Part shown: piece after piece, positions 1 through 7,683 of the stretch
Layout: each line of letters begins with the position of its first letter
Numbering within the stretch: the stretch's first letter is position 1
Assembly (NCBI GenBank): GCA_937895695.1
Contig: CALBLM010000387.1
Location: forward strand, 1 to 15,592
Length of the DNA: 15,592 bases
Direction: 5' to 3'
From: an uncultured Megasphaera sp.
Lineage (GTDB): Bacteria > Bacillota > Negativicutes > Veillonellales > Megasphaeraceae
Program-made: the position numbers and the translations under genes
The notes under the pieces: generated by a model
What the model saw: the letters and a program-made list of their open reading frames with translations, nothing else
Told to the model about the DNA's origin: nothing
Database searches by the model: none

Positions 1-1
1 C

Positions 2-286
2 ATACCTCTATTGGCCGTTATTGTCATTTTATTTTTTACGGTTTCTACATTATCCTGCATGGCAACGAGCAGCTTTTCTTTGGCCATGCAGTCCCAAGGC
101 AGAAATGCCGGCAGTGCATCGGCTCTTATCGGCTTTTTCTCGATGATTTCCGGTGCAGTCATGGCTCCGGTTGTCGGTATTGCCGGCAGCTATACAGCCA
201 TTCCCATGGGGATTGTAATGGTTATAGGTGAAGTTGGCGCATTATTGACATTTTATGGTATGATTTATCCAGCACATAAAAAATAG
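2..286 (+). CDS. MFS drug-resistance transporter, Bcr/CflA-like (3' end only)
   Basis: Only the C-terminal 94 residues are in the window; the gene enters from the left edge with base 2 as the first full codon. They form three very hydrophobic stretches separated by short polar turns, matching the last helices of a 12-helix major facilitator. The segment reading NAGSASALIGFF, followed by a Gly/Ala-rich helix (SGAVMAPVVGIAG), is the pattern seen near helix 11 of Bcr/CflA multidrug exporters, which expel drugs from the cytoplasm using the proton gradient. The protein ends in a short basic tail (PAHKK) and a TAG stop. Substrate and full length cannot be judged from this fragment. Another 12-helix MFS subfamily is possible. 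It converges on the M20 amidohydrolase gene and shares a terminator with it. Confidence 0.72.
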   Translation: MPLLAVIVILFFTVSTLSCMATSSFSLAMQSQGRNAGSASALIGFFSMISGAVMAPVVGIAGSYTAIPMGIVMVIGEVGALLTFYGMIYPAHKK

Positions 287-301
287 TCTTATGTATTTAG
301 C

Positions 302-355
302 AAAAAAGCTGTAACGAAATGAATTTAAAGTGTTCATTTTGTTACAGCTTTTTTT
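302..355. terminator. Bidirectional intrinsic terminator
   Basis: An almost perfect 18-bp stem (306-323 with 333-350, one G-T wobble) has a 9-nt loop. It is preceded by a run of A and followed by a run of T, so it can act on both strands. It lies between the convergent MFS gene (+) and the cobO-amidohydrolase operon (-), and would end transcription from both sides. Confidence 0.85.
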
Positions 356-370
356 ATTTCTATATCGTTT

Positions 371-1633
371 TTATATGTTGTGTTGAATCAGTTCCTCAAA
401 GGGTTCGTCAGGCCGAGTAAAGGCAATGGGCGTCGTATCTTTTAAGAAGGTGAGGGCATAGCTGATGCAGGCAGTAGCCCCATAGATAAGGCCGTCTTCG
501 TCCAAGTCAAATTCGGGTGTGTGATGATTGCCACCGCAGCCTTTTGCCGGGTTGGCAATACCTGTAAATGTCAGTACGCCCGGATAGAGCCGCGTTGTAA
601 TGGCAAAGGATTCGGACGCCATCCAAGGCGTGCAGGCATATAAGACATCCTTTCCCATACTGGCAGTAATCGCTTGTTCTGCAAGAGAAACGCAGTGGGG
701 ATCATTATGTACTTCAAATAATGGCTTGAGCAGATGTTTGATTTCATAGGAACACTGGTAGGTGTCACAAGCATTGGTTAAGATATGCAGAAATTCTTCA
801 TAAAAGCGTTTTCCTGCATGGTCGTAACTGAAGAAACGACTTGTTCCGGAAAAGGTTAACGTATCCGGAATGACATTAAGTGTCGTACCGCTGTGCAAGG
901 AGCCGATAGAAACTGTTAGTCCATTAAGCGGAGAAACGGTACGCATGCGCAATGCTTGTAAATCACTGTAGAAGGAATGAAAACAATCGATGGGACTTTG
1001 GGCTAAATCCGGACGGGATCCATGACCGCCATGGCCTTTGAGTTCGATTTCAAAACCAAAACCACCGGCCATGGGAGCTTCATGGCAAACGGCGATTTTC
1101 CCTGTAGGAACATCCCAACGGACATGGGTAGCATAACAACCGTCAATATGCCAGCCGCTTTCCTTTTCCAAAAACTGCAGTAAATACGGAAGAGGACCTG
1201 ATTCTTCTTCACCTTGTTCGAACATAAGAATAATGCGGCCTTGCCAGTGGTCTTTCCATTGCTGTAAAATTTTTCCGGCCGTAAGGAGCATGGCCATATG
1301 CCCGTCATGACCGCATGCATGCATGACCCCTTTGTTGCGTGAACGGCATACACGAGGGCAGGACAGATTGGTTTCCCCTTCTTCAATGGGGAGTGCGTCA
1401 ATATCTGCCCGAAGAAGAAGTGTTCTGCCGGGAGCATTGCCGTCTATCCAAGCAATTATGCCGCCCTTATCGATGTATCGGTGGGCAATGCCATAGGTCG
1501 TGAGTTTTTCCTGAATATAGGCTAGTGTCTGCGTTTCTTTGCAAGATAATTCCGGGTATTCGTGGCAGTGACGTCGAATAGCGACGAGTTCTGCCTGATT
1601 CTGCCGGACAGTGGATAAGACAGATTCTAACAT
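371..1633 (-). CDS. M20 family amidohydrolase/peptidase (M20D-like)
   Basis: A 420-residue zinc-dependent hydrolase of the M20D type, a family that cleaves N-acyl amino acids, hippurate-like amides or short peptides in the cytoplasm. Visible family features are LLLRADIDALPIEEG (residues 72-86), the metal-binding HACGHDGH (105-112), a GEEE acidic pair (141-144) in the place of the usual FxPAEE region, the dimerisation-domain glycine motif GHGGHGSRPD (200-209), and a late HHTPEF histidine motif near the C-terminus. The frame stays open upstream into cobO, but the start at 1633 is preferred. It has a good AAAGGAG site about 8 nt away and gives the normal family length and N-terminus (HCHEYPELS at 22-30). 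The gene follows cobO by 19 nt, so the two are probably co-transcribed. The exact substrate cannot be told. Confidence 0.9.
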   Translation of the reverse strand: MLESVLSTVRQNQAELVAIRRHCHEYPELSCKETQTLAYIQEKLTTYGIAHRYIDKGGIIAWIDGNAPGRTLLLRADIDALPIEEGETNLSCPRVCRSRNKGVMHACGHDGHMAMLLTAGKILQQWKDHWQGRIILMFEQGEEESGPLPYLLQFLEKESGWHIDGCYATHVRWDVPTGKIAVCHEAPMAGGFGFEIELKGHGGHGSRPDLAQSPIDCFHSFYSDLQALRMRTVSPLNGLTVSIGSLHSGTTLNVIPDTLTFSGTSRFFSYDHAGKRFYEEFLHILTNACDTYQCSYEIKHLLKPLFEVHNDPHCVSLAEQAITASMGKDVLYACTPWMASESFAITTRLYPGVLTFTGIANPAKGCGGNHHTPEFDLDEDGLIYGATACISYALTFLKDTTPIAFTRPDEPFEELIQHNI

Positions 1634-1652
1634 ATTAATATCTCCTTTACGT

Positions 1653-2183
1653 TTATTCTTCAATTCCCAATCGAGCGGTAATACCTCGATCATAAGGGTG
1701 TTTGCGTTTACATATTTCGGATACATAATCGGCAGTATCCAGCAAAGCCGGTGATGGATCGCGTCCAGTGAGAATAATTTCTGAAATAGCCGGTTTGTGG
1801 TGTAAAAAATCCAATATATCGGATTCCGATAGCAGATGGAGTTTGCAGGCAGAAAGAATTTCATCTAATACAAGCATATGAGGCGGTTCATGTTGGCAGC
1901 GTTCGATAATCTGCTTAAAAAACTGCTCTTGTCGTTGTTTCGTTTCTGCCAATTCGGCAGGCGTCATTTGAAAGGTAAATTTGGACATACCGTGGCTGCG
2001 CAACACAGTGACGGTCGGCAAGGTCTGTAATATATTCAATTCCCCCGTCGGTCTTGATTTGAGAAATTGGCAGAATAACACCTGACCGCCGCGTCCGGCA
2101 CAGCGAACGGTTAAGCCGATGGCAGCGGTGGTTTTCCCCTTGCCGTCACCGCAATAAATGTGAATTAATCCTGTATCTACCAT
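1653..2183 (-). CDS. cobO: Cob(I)yrinic acid a,c-diamide adenosyltransferase (corrinoid adenosyltransferase)
   Basis: A 176-residue enzyme of the CobA/CobO/BtuR family, which transfers the 5'-deoxyadenosyl group of ATP to the cobalt of reduced corrinoids to make adenosylcobalamin-type cofactors in the cytoplasm. The N-terminal P-loop reads GDGKGKTT (12-19) and is followed by the family-typical AAIGL. A Walker-B-like LVLDE lies at about 104-108. The C-terminus carries ILTGRDPSPALLDTADYVSE and ends in GITARLGIEE, both characteristic of the family. The start ATG has an AGGAGG site 6-7 nt upstream. It is the first gene of a two-gene operon with the M20 amidohydrolase. No cobalamin riboswitch fits in the roughly 35-nt leader. 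No other cobalamin gene is in the window, so a salvage role is as likely as de novo synthesis. Confidence 0.93.
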   Translation of the reverse strand: MVDTGLIHIYCGDGKGKTTAAIGLTVRCAGRGGQVLFCQFLKSRPTGELNILQTLPTVTVLRSHGMSKFTFQMTPAELAETKQRQEQFFKQIIERCQHEPPHMLVLDEILSACKLHLLSESDILDFLHHKPAISEIILTGRDPSPALLDTADYVSEICKRKHPYDRGITARLGIEE

Positions 2184-2223
2184 GAAAAATCCTCCTGTAT
2201 GATATATCTGCGTATACGCTATA

Positions 2224-2236
2224 AGTATAGCATAGG
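2224..2236 (-). promoter_or_regulatory. Extended -10 promoter for cobO
   Basis: Read on the minus strand this is CCTATGCTATACT, that is TG-C-TATACT, an extended -10 element ending about 40 nt before the cobO start. The -35 position (TGTCCA, 17-bp spacer) is poor, as is common for extended -10 promoters. The same 13-mer occurs before the secreted-protein gene at 6789-7646. Confidence 0.55.
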
Positions 2237-2298
2237 TTGAAGCCTGTGGACAGATACTTCATTTGCTGAAGTTATTGCTACTCAGTCTGCTGTAATCG

Positions 2299-2307
2299 TG
2301 GTATAAT
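2299..2307 (+). promoter_or_regulatory. Extended -10 promoter for the cca operon
   Basis: TGGTATAAT is a perfect extended -10 (TGnTATAAT), placed 38 nt before the cca GTG start. No good -35 hexamer is found at 16-18 bp. It is divergent to the cobO promoter. Confidence 0.6.
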
Positions 2308-2345
2308 ACTATATTGCCAACTTATAAAATGAAGGAGGGGCTGGC

Positions 2346-3764
2346 GTGGAACCTAGAGTACGAAGCGTATTGAACGCATTGAATGAAAATGGCTTTGAAG
2401 CCTATATTGTAGGTGGTGCCGTACGGGATTTGTTGATGAAGCGGCAGCCTCATGATTATGATGTAACAACGTCGGCCAGACCGGAAGAAATTCGGCAAAT
2501 AGCAGCGTCTCAAGGTTGGCATACCGTAGAAATACAAGGGGAACGTTTTGGCATTGTTGTAGTCGTCGTCGATGGTCTGCCTGTAGAAACGGCTTCGTTT
2601 CGAGGAGAATCGTATGGTGAAGACAGTCATCGGCCAGAACGCGTATGGTATGCTGATTCCCTGCAAGAAGATGTACTGCGTCGGGATTTTACAGTGAATG
2701 CCATGGCCATAGATCGAGACGGACAGATATATGATTATGTTGGCGGTCAAAAAGACATCAAGAAAAAACGATTGGTTACTGTTGGCGACCCTAAAACGCG
2801 ATTTCAAGAAGATGCGCTGCGGTTATTTCGGGCATGCCGCTTTACGGGACAGCTTGATTTTTTGCCGGTGAAAGAAGTAACGCGGGCTATGCCGTCAGCG
2901 TTTGATAAAGTATCTGGCTTATCCTTAGAACGGGTGATGCAGGAACTGGATCGGCTCATGGTAACCGACGCAGCATATAAAGGGATTGATGTATTGGTGC
3001 GTTCCGGCTTGGGGGCATGCAGCTGTCGTCGCAAAGAAAACGGGCAGTATGAAGCGATTCCCATTCTGCCTGAATGCAGTCATTTACCGAATACGCCGCA
3101 GTCCAAGCCGTTTCATCTCTTTGATGCTTGGTTTCATACGTTGGCGGTTATTGCCAATACGCCGCCTGATTTGACCATTCGGTATGCCGCTTTATTTCAT
3201 GATATAGCCAAAGGGCTGCCGGGAATTCGGGGAATACACAAAGGACGCTATACAGATTACGGGCATGATGCTAAGGGTGCGGAACTGACAGAAGCTATTT
3301 TGTTGCGCTGGCACAAAAATCCGCAGTTTGTAAAACGAATTGCCTGGCTAGTAAAAACGCATATGAAATTTCACTATTTTGCCAATACGGGCTTAGGTGA
3401 TGTAGAAAAATGGTTGCGACGGGAAGCGTTAGAAGGGCCATTTCATCGGACGGCTGAATTAGTAGAGGCTGTGCAGCAGGCGACATTGCTGGCTTGCGGC
3501 GATATACTGGGATGCGGTCATGCCGAAGCAGATACGAGCGGTACTATTTCATTTGGAGAATATATGAAGAAAATGGCAGCCAACATGCCTGTGAGTACGA
3601 AAGATTTGCAGTATGACAAACGTATTCCTGATATATGCCAACGGCAAACCGGAATGTGTTTGCGTGTGTTGTTAAAACGAGTACAAAATCAGGAAGTACC
3701 GAATGAAGCCGATGCATTGGCAGTAGCTGCGAAAAAATGGTATATGCGTCATAATGGAGAATAA
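2346..3764 (+). CDS. cca: CCA-adding tRNA nucleotidyltransferase (HD-domain type)
   Basis: A 472-residue class II nucleotidyltransferase that builds or repairs the 3' CCA end of tRNAs from CTP and ATP. The N-terminal catalytic head shows GGAVRD (23-28) and the metal-binding DYD pair (37-39) in PHDYDVTTSARPEEI. It is followed by LRRDFTVNAMA (111-121), a DYVGGQKDI segment, and EDALRLFRACRF (155-166), which belongs to the nucleotide-selection motifs. The second half has an HD phosphohydrolase-like domain with HTLAVIA and LFHDIAKG (H285, D286). The start is GTG, chosen because a strong GGAGG site ends 6 nt upstream and the conserved head begins directly after it. Close relatives include poly(A) polymerase; length and motifs favour the CCA enzyme. 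It heads the operon with the PBP gene 3 nt downstream. Confidence 0.9.
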   Translation: MEPRVRSVLNALNENGFEAYIVGGAVRDLLMKRQPHDYDVTTSARPEEIRQIAASQGWHTVEIQGERFGIVVVVVDGLPVETASFRGESYGEDSHRPERVWYADSLQEDVLRRDFTVNAMAIDRDGQIYDYVGGQKDIKKKRLVTVGDPKTRFQEDALRLFRACRFTGQLDFLPVKEVTRAMPSAFDKVSGLSLERVMQELDRLMVTDAAYKGIDVLVRSGLGACSCRRKENGQYEAIPILPECSHLPNTPQSKPFHLFDAWFHTLAVIANTPPDLTIRYAALFHDIAKGLPGIRGIHKGRYTDYGHDAKGAELTEAILLRWHKNPQFVKRIAWLVKTHMKFHYFANTGLGDVEKWLRREALEGPFHRTAELVEAVQQATLLACGDILGCGHAEADTSGTISFGEYMKKMAANMPVSTKDLQYDKRIPDICQRQTGMCLRVLLKRVQNQEVPNEADALAVAAKKWYMRHNGE

Positions 3765-3767
3765 CTC

Positions 3768-5759
3768 ATGATGATTCATAAAGAAAATAAGAAAAAATCG
3801 ACAATAAAGTTTAGAATGTATGTGTGTAAGTGCGTATTTTTATGTGTTTTTCTTCTATTAATCGGTCGAATGATTTTTTTACAAGTCGCACAATATGATT
3901 TTTATTGGGAAAAATTAACTACGCAAAATGCGAGTAAACAAGTACCGCAATCACCGCGGGGAACGATTTATGATAGAAATGGCAAGATTTTGGCAATTAG
4001 TGAAGACGCCAAGTCGTTATATGCAGATCCAATCATGATTGCGAAATCGAAAAAATCACCACAAGAAATCGCCCATGCATTGGCTCCGTATTTAAAACTG
4101 ACAGAACCGGAAATTGAAGCTAAATTGCAGGAAAAAGATACGGCATTCGTTTTGTTGGAACGACTTATGGATCATGATAAAGCAGATGAAGTAAAGAAAG
4201 TCATTAAGAAACAGAAGCTGACGGGCATACAATTTCAACAGGAAAATCATCGGTTATATCCTAATGGCTCTTTGGCTTCTCAAGTTTTGGGTTTCGTCAA
4301 TCAAGACGGCAAAGGAATGGATGGTCTGGAAATGGTATTAAATGATACCATCAGGGACAGTTTTCAGTTCCAGCAATTACGCACGAATACGCGCACGATT
4401 CCGGGGATTCATTCGATTGTCGATCGTGTTTTGCCTGATAAAGAACGGTCTGTTCAACTGACGATTGATAGCACCATTCAATATATTGCTGAAAAAAATT
4501 TGGACGGCGTGATGAAACGCAATCATCCGGAAGGTGCTGCTATTATCATTATGGATCCCAAAACGGGAGAAATATTGGCTATGGCAAGTCGCCCTAATTT
4601 TGATCCCAATGAATACTATAAAGGCAACCAAAATACCTATAAAAATCGGGCCGTTGTCAATTCCTATGAACCGGGCTCGACATTTAAACCGATTATGGCT
4701 GCAGCAGCTGTCGATTCCGGAAAATGGGATAAAAAGCGTATCTATCATGATATAGGTCATATTCAGGTAGCAGACAGAACGTTTTATAACTGGGATAAAC
4801 AGGGATTGGGTAATGTAACGTTGACTGATATCTTAAAATTTTCCATTAATACCGGTATGGTTGAATTAGGATTAACTACAGGCGGAAAAACATTGACAGA
4901 ATATGCCAAACGATTTGGATTTGGCAAATCAACGGGCATTGAGCTGCCGGGAGAACAAGAAGGCATCTTATTTAATCCCAACGAGATGAGTCTGGTAGAT
5001 ACAGCGACTATGTCTTTTGGACAGGGTATTGCCGTTACGCCGTTGCAGATGGTACAAGCCTTTGGTGCGTTTGCCAATAAAGGTCACATGATGAAACCAT
5101 TTTTAGTCAAAGAAATTGATAATCCCGATGGTTCTGTGTATGAAAAAAAGGATCCCCAGGAAGTCGGGCAGCCTATTAAGGAAGAAACGGCGCAGACTAT
5201 TAGCAAAATCTTGTCAGAAGAAATTAATTCCGGCGGCGGGAAAAATGCGAAAATAGATGGTTATACCTTTTGTGGAAAAACGGGGACGGCACAGCGAATT
5301 AATCATGACCGTGCCGGTTATGCTGAAGGACAGTATATTGCTTCCTTTATGGGATTTGGACCTTTAGAAGATCCACAGTATGTGGTGTTGATTGTCGTAG
5401 ATAATCCTGGCGGCGTGTTTTATGGCGCTCAGGTTGCAGCTCCTGTTTTTAAAGAAATGATGACGGAAATTGTTCATTATAAAGGTATTCGGCCATCCCA
5501 GCCTATAGAACGGCAGTTGGCACAGCTTCTGAAAGAAGCACCGGAAAAACAACATGCCATTCCGGCAGTGCAGCATACTAGCGACGGTGTATGGATACCT
5601 TCGTTTATAGGCTGGGATACTCGCGAAGTCAATGATTGGCTAGACAGTGCAAATCTTGGTTTCGTACCTAATGGCACGGGCCGTGCCGTGCATCAATATC
5701 CAGCAGCAGGTACGTATGCTGCGCCGGGAAGTAATGTCAACGTAACATTTACGCGTTAG
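3768..5759 (+). CDS. Class B penicillin-binding protein (FtsI/SpoVD-like transpeptidase) with PASTA domain
   Basis: A 663-residue peptidoglycan D,D-transpeptidase that cross-links stem peptides outside the cytoplasmic membrane. A basic N-terminus and one membrane anchor (about 19-40) are followed by the non-catalytic dimerisation domain with SPRGTIYDRNG (62-72). The transpeptidase domain has all three active-site motifs: S304-T-F-K307, S359-I-N361 and K504-T-G-T507. A single PASTA-like domain, starting VWIPSFIGW, fills about residues 608-663. This architecture and length match PBP2/FtsI and SpoVD of Firmicutes. Without a sporulation context I cannot choose between a septal and a spore-cortex role. 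The ATG at 3768 has a modest GGAG 8 nt upstream; ATG at 3771 is possible. It lies between cca and folD with almost no gaps, not in a division/cell-wall cluster. Confidence 0.92.
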   Translation: MMIHKENKKKSTIKFRMYVCKCVFLCVFLLLIGRMIFLQVAQYDFYWEKLTTQNASKQVPQSPRGTIYDRNGKILAISEDAKSLYADPIMIAKSKKSPQEIAHALAPYLKLTEPEIEAKLQEKDTAFVLLERLMDHDKADEVKKVIKKQKLTGIQFQQENHRLYPNGSLASQVLGFVNQDGKGMDGLEMVLNDTIRDSFQFQQLRTNTRTIPGIHSIVDRVLPDKERSVQLTIDSTIQYIAEKNLDGVMKRNHPEGAAIIIMDPKTGEILAMASRPNFDPNEYYKGNQNTYKNRAVVNSYEPGSTFKPIMAAAAVDSGKWDKKRIYHDIGHIQVADRTFYNWDKQGLGNVTLTDILKFSINTGMVELGLTTGGKTLTEYAKRFGFGKSTGIELPGEQEGILFNPNEMSLVDTATMSFGQGIAVTPLQMVQAFGAFANKGHMMKPFLVKEIDNPDGSVYEKKDPQEVGQPIKEETAQTISKILSEEINSGGGKNAKIDGYTFCGKTGTAQRINHDRAGYAEGQYIASFMGFGPLEDPQYVVLIVVDNPGGVFYGAQVAAPVFKEMMTEIVHYKGIRPSQPIERQLAQLLKEAPEKQHAIPAVQHTSDGVWIPSFIGWDTREVNDWLDSANLGFVPNGTGRAVHQYPAAGTYAAPGSNVNVTFTR

Positions 5760-5763
5760 GAGG
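5758..5763 (+). promoter_or_regulatory. Ribosome binding site that decides the folD start
   Basis: AGGAGG overlaps the stop codon of the PBP gene. It lies 7 nt before GTG at 5771 but only 1 nt before ATG at 5765. The GTG is therefore the better start, although the ATG gives only two extra residues. Confidence 0.7.
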
Positions 5764-5770
5764 AATGAAT

Positions 5771-6610
5771 GTGCAGCTATTAAATGGTAAGGATGTAGCC
5801 GCTTTTCATCGAAATCAGGTGGAACAGCAGATTGCAGCCTGGAAGAAACAAGAAATACAGCCAGAATTAGCAATTCTTTTAGTAGGTGAAGACAAACCGT
5901 CGGCTATGTATGCAAAATCAATGCAGAAAGTAGCTCATTCGGTAGGATTAAAAGCAGAGATTTATGACCGCAGTGCCGATATATCTGAAGAAGAATTACT
6001 TGCTTTAATCGATACATTGAATACCCAACCTGCTGTGTTTGGTATTTTGCCAATGATGCCGTTACCATCTCATATCGATACGCAGCGAATTTTGAATCGT
6101 ATTGATGCAGATAAAGACGTAGATGGATTGACTGATAGCAGTGCAGCTCGTTTATTTACAGGGAAAAAAGGATTTGTTCCTTGCACGCCGCGGGCTGTCA
6201 TGGCTATATTCGATTATTATCAGATACCGCTGGCAGGAAAGCATGTTGTCATTCTTGGCCGTAGTAATGTCGTAGGAAAACCATTGGCACAGTTATGTTT
6301 GAATCGGAATGCGACTGTGACGATATGCCATTCCCAGACCCCATCGTTACAGACATTTACCAAGCAGGCAGATATTGTCATTGCTGCCGTCGGAAGGGCC
6401 GGATTAGTTACAAAAGACATGATAAAGCCGGGGGCTGTTGTAATTGATGTAGGCATTAATCGCGTGAATGGTAAAACCGTAGGCGACGTAGATTTTGATG
6501 GAGTTTCACAAGTAGCTGCAGCTGTCACTCCGGTTCCCGGCGGTGTAGGCGCTGTGACGACTATGATGGTATTGGAAAACACCGTGTACGGCGCTTCTCT
6601 GAATGACTAA
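5771..6610 (+). CDS. folD: FolD-family methylenetetrahydrofolate dehydrogenase/cyclohydrolase homologue with altered active site
   Basis: A 279-residue protein (281 if ATG 5765 is used) with the whole FolD layout. FolD interconverts methylene-, methenyl- and formyl-tetrahydrofolate with NADP in the cytoplasm. Seen here, in 281-residue numbering: LAILLVGEDKPSAMY (35-49), KDVDGLT (117-123), the nucleotide-binding GRSNVVGKP (165-173), CHSQT, GDVDF and TPVPGGVG (255-262). Several invariant positions differ. Tyr49 is kept, but the catalytic Lys four residues later is Met53. The GILVQLPLP segment reads GILPMMPLP, so the conserved Gln is Met97. The usual GGVGPMT is GGVGAVT, and the Asn and Gly after the KDVDG motif are Ser and Ala. 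From the family, loss of the Lys should abolish cyclohydrolase activity. It may be dehydrogenase-only, a divergent paralogue, or a protein with another job. It is the last gene of the cca-PBP-folD operon. Confidence 0.85.
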   Translation: MQLLNGKDVAAFHRNQVEQQIAAWKKQEIQPELAILLVGEDKPSAMYAKSMQKVAHSVGLKAEIYDRSADISEEELLALIDTLNTQPAVFGILPMMPLPSHIDTQRILNRIDADKDVDGLTDSSAARLFTGKKGFVPCTPRAVMAIFDYYQIPLAGKHVVILGRSNVVGKPLAQLCLNRNATVTICHSQTPSLQTFTKQADIVIAAVGRAGLVTKDMIKPGAVVIDVGINRVNGKTVGDVDFDGVSQVAAAVTPVPGGVGAVTTMMVLENTVYGASLND

Positions 6611-6748
6611 TGGTATATACTGGGTAATAGAATATGATGTTGCTTATTTGGGATACCTTTTATCTATATGGGCAATATAGATTTGCATCCACTCGTAATG
6701 ACAAACGGAACAAAACATGATTTGATAGGATATGCAGGCAGTAAAGCA

Positions 6749-6784
6749 ACAGCCATTCCGGCTCAGGGGAATGGCTGTTTTTTT
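6749..6784 (+). terminator. Intrinsic terminator of the cca-PBP-folD operon
   Basis: A perfect 11-bp stem (6749-6759 with 6768-6778) with an 8-nt loop is followed by a T run. It lies about 140 nt after the folD stop. The stretch 6611-6748 before it holds nothing I can support. On the minus strand there is no U tract, so it serves the plus strand. Confidence 0.88.
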
Positions 6785-6788
6785 GTAT

Positions 6789-7646
6789 TTATTTTTGTAT
6801 CTCTTTTTTTAAATTTTTGAAGAAACGGTCCAAAATACGTTGATATACACCACGCAAATCATCAGAAGAACCTCGCGTCCGGGCATCTTCGCTATAGGAA
6901 ATCAGTTTTCCTGTTTTTACATCATATACAGCAAAGCGAACTCGGACGGTTGCTATAGGAACGTACGCATCTGGTACATAGACCGGATACGATACATCAT
7001 GATAAAACCAATGAGGATGGCCGTCTCTGTCATAATAGACGTCGCGGACAGAATAGGAATTCCACTCGGTGTGAGCCGGAATCAGTCCGGTGCCAACTTG
7101 ATAAGCGAGAAGTTGTGCTGTAACATAGGCATCTGCCTTAGCGTCCATCGCTTCTTGTGGAATGATAACAGGAGCAGGCGTTTGTAACGGCGTAGAGGAG
7201 GATACAACCTTTGCTGTCGTTGTGACAGATTTCGCTGGTTTTCCAGAAGACGTCGCATCAGATGGTATATTTGCTGCCGGATCGCTGGCAGTAGCGTGTT
7301 TGATTTCTACGGACTGCGGACTTGCTGGGATAGGTTGAGCGGATTTCGTTTTAGTATCCGTGTAGCGTACAGCGGACGGAACAGGCGACTCTAGTACAGG
7401 CATTACGATAGAGATACCTTTCATAGCCGCAGCTTTTTTTTGAAAAGCTTCTTTGAGGCGATACGTCTGCATGGGAGAATCTGTTTGGACGGAAGAGGTA
7501 TCTAAATTATCCATATAGAGCGTATGTATGTGAGAAAAATCATACGTTGAGTCATGCCAAGTTTCATATTGCTCGGCATATGCTGTAAGTGAAATCATGC
7601 ATGCAACTACCAGTGTGCAGATACGATATATCATTGATTGGGTCAT
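6789..7646 (-). CDS. Secreted protein of unknown function with Pro/Ser/Thr-rich linker
   Basis: A 285-residue protein I do not recognise with certainty. A Sec signal peptide is clear: a short N-region, hydrophobic residues 8-22, and an AYA cleavage site before E25. After cleavage comes a short block starting with YDFSHIHTLYM (35-45), then a low-complexity linker rich in P, S, T, A and K (about 85-165). A folded C-terminal part follows with DAKADAYVTAQLLAY, a Tyr/His-rich segment (about 195-225), and TVRVRFAVYDVKTGKLI (233-249). The order 'DFxxxxT', 'ADAYV', 'VRxxVYDxxTGK' recalls small periplasmic lipoprotein-like families such as DUF4136, but there is no lipobox and the match is weak. The start ATG has a GGGGG site 7 nt away. 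It is transcribed alone, away from the folD operon, just behind the rubrerythrin terminator. Confidence 0.75.
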   Translation of the reverse strand: MTQSMIYRICTLVVACMISLTAYAEQYETWHDSTYDFSHIHTLYMDNLDTSSVQTDSPMQTYRLKEAFQKKAAAMKGISIVMPVLESPVPSAVRYTDTKTKSAQPIPASPQSVEIKHATASDPAANIPSDATSSGKPAKSVTTTAKVVSSSTPLQTPAPVIIPQEAMDAKADAYVTAQLLAYQVGTGLIPAHTEWNSYSVRDVYYDRDGHPHWFYHDVSYPVYVPDAYVPIATVRVRFAVYDVKTGKLISYSEDARTRGSSDDLRGVYQRILDRFFKNLKKEIQK

Positions 7647-7683
7647 TAAAAAGCCCCCTTTCTCTCTATTTGTTTCTACCTAT

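Noticed and set aside
1003..1437. Second open frame on the same strand inside the M20 gene
   Set aside because: It is a frame shadow of the amidohydrolase, which has complete motifs throughout, so there is no frameshift to explain.
1634..1864. Upstream in-frame extension of the M20 amidohydrolase by 77 residues, overlapping cobO
   Set aside because: The extension has no family similarity, lies antiphase within the conserved cobO coding region, and the internal start at 1633 has a good ribosome binding site.
2184..2345. Cobalamin riboswitch before cobO
   Set aside because: The leader is only about 35 nt, far too short, and no B12-box-like sequence is seen.
6634..6720. 28-codon open frame after folD
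   Set aside because: There is no ribosome binding site or similarity, and it lies between the folD stop and its terminator.
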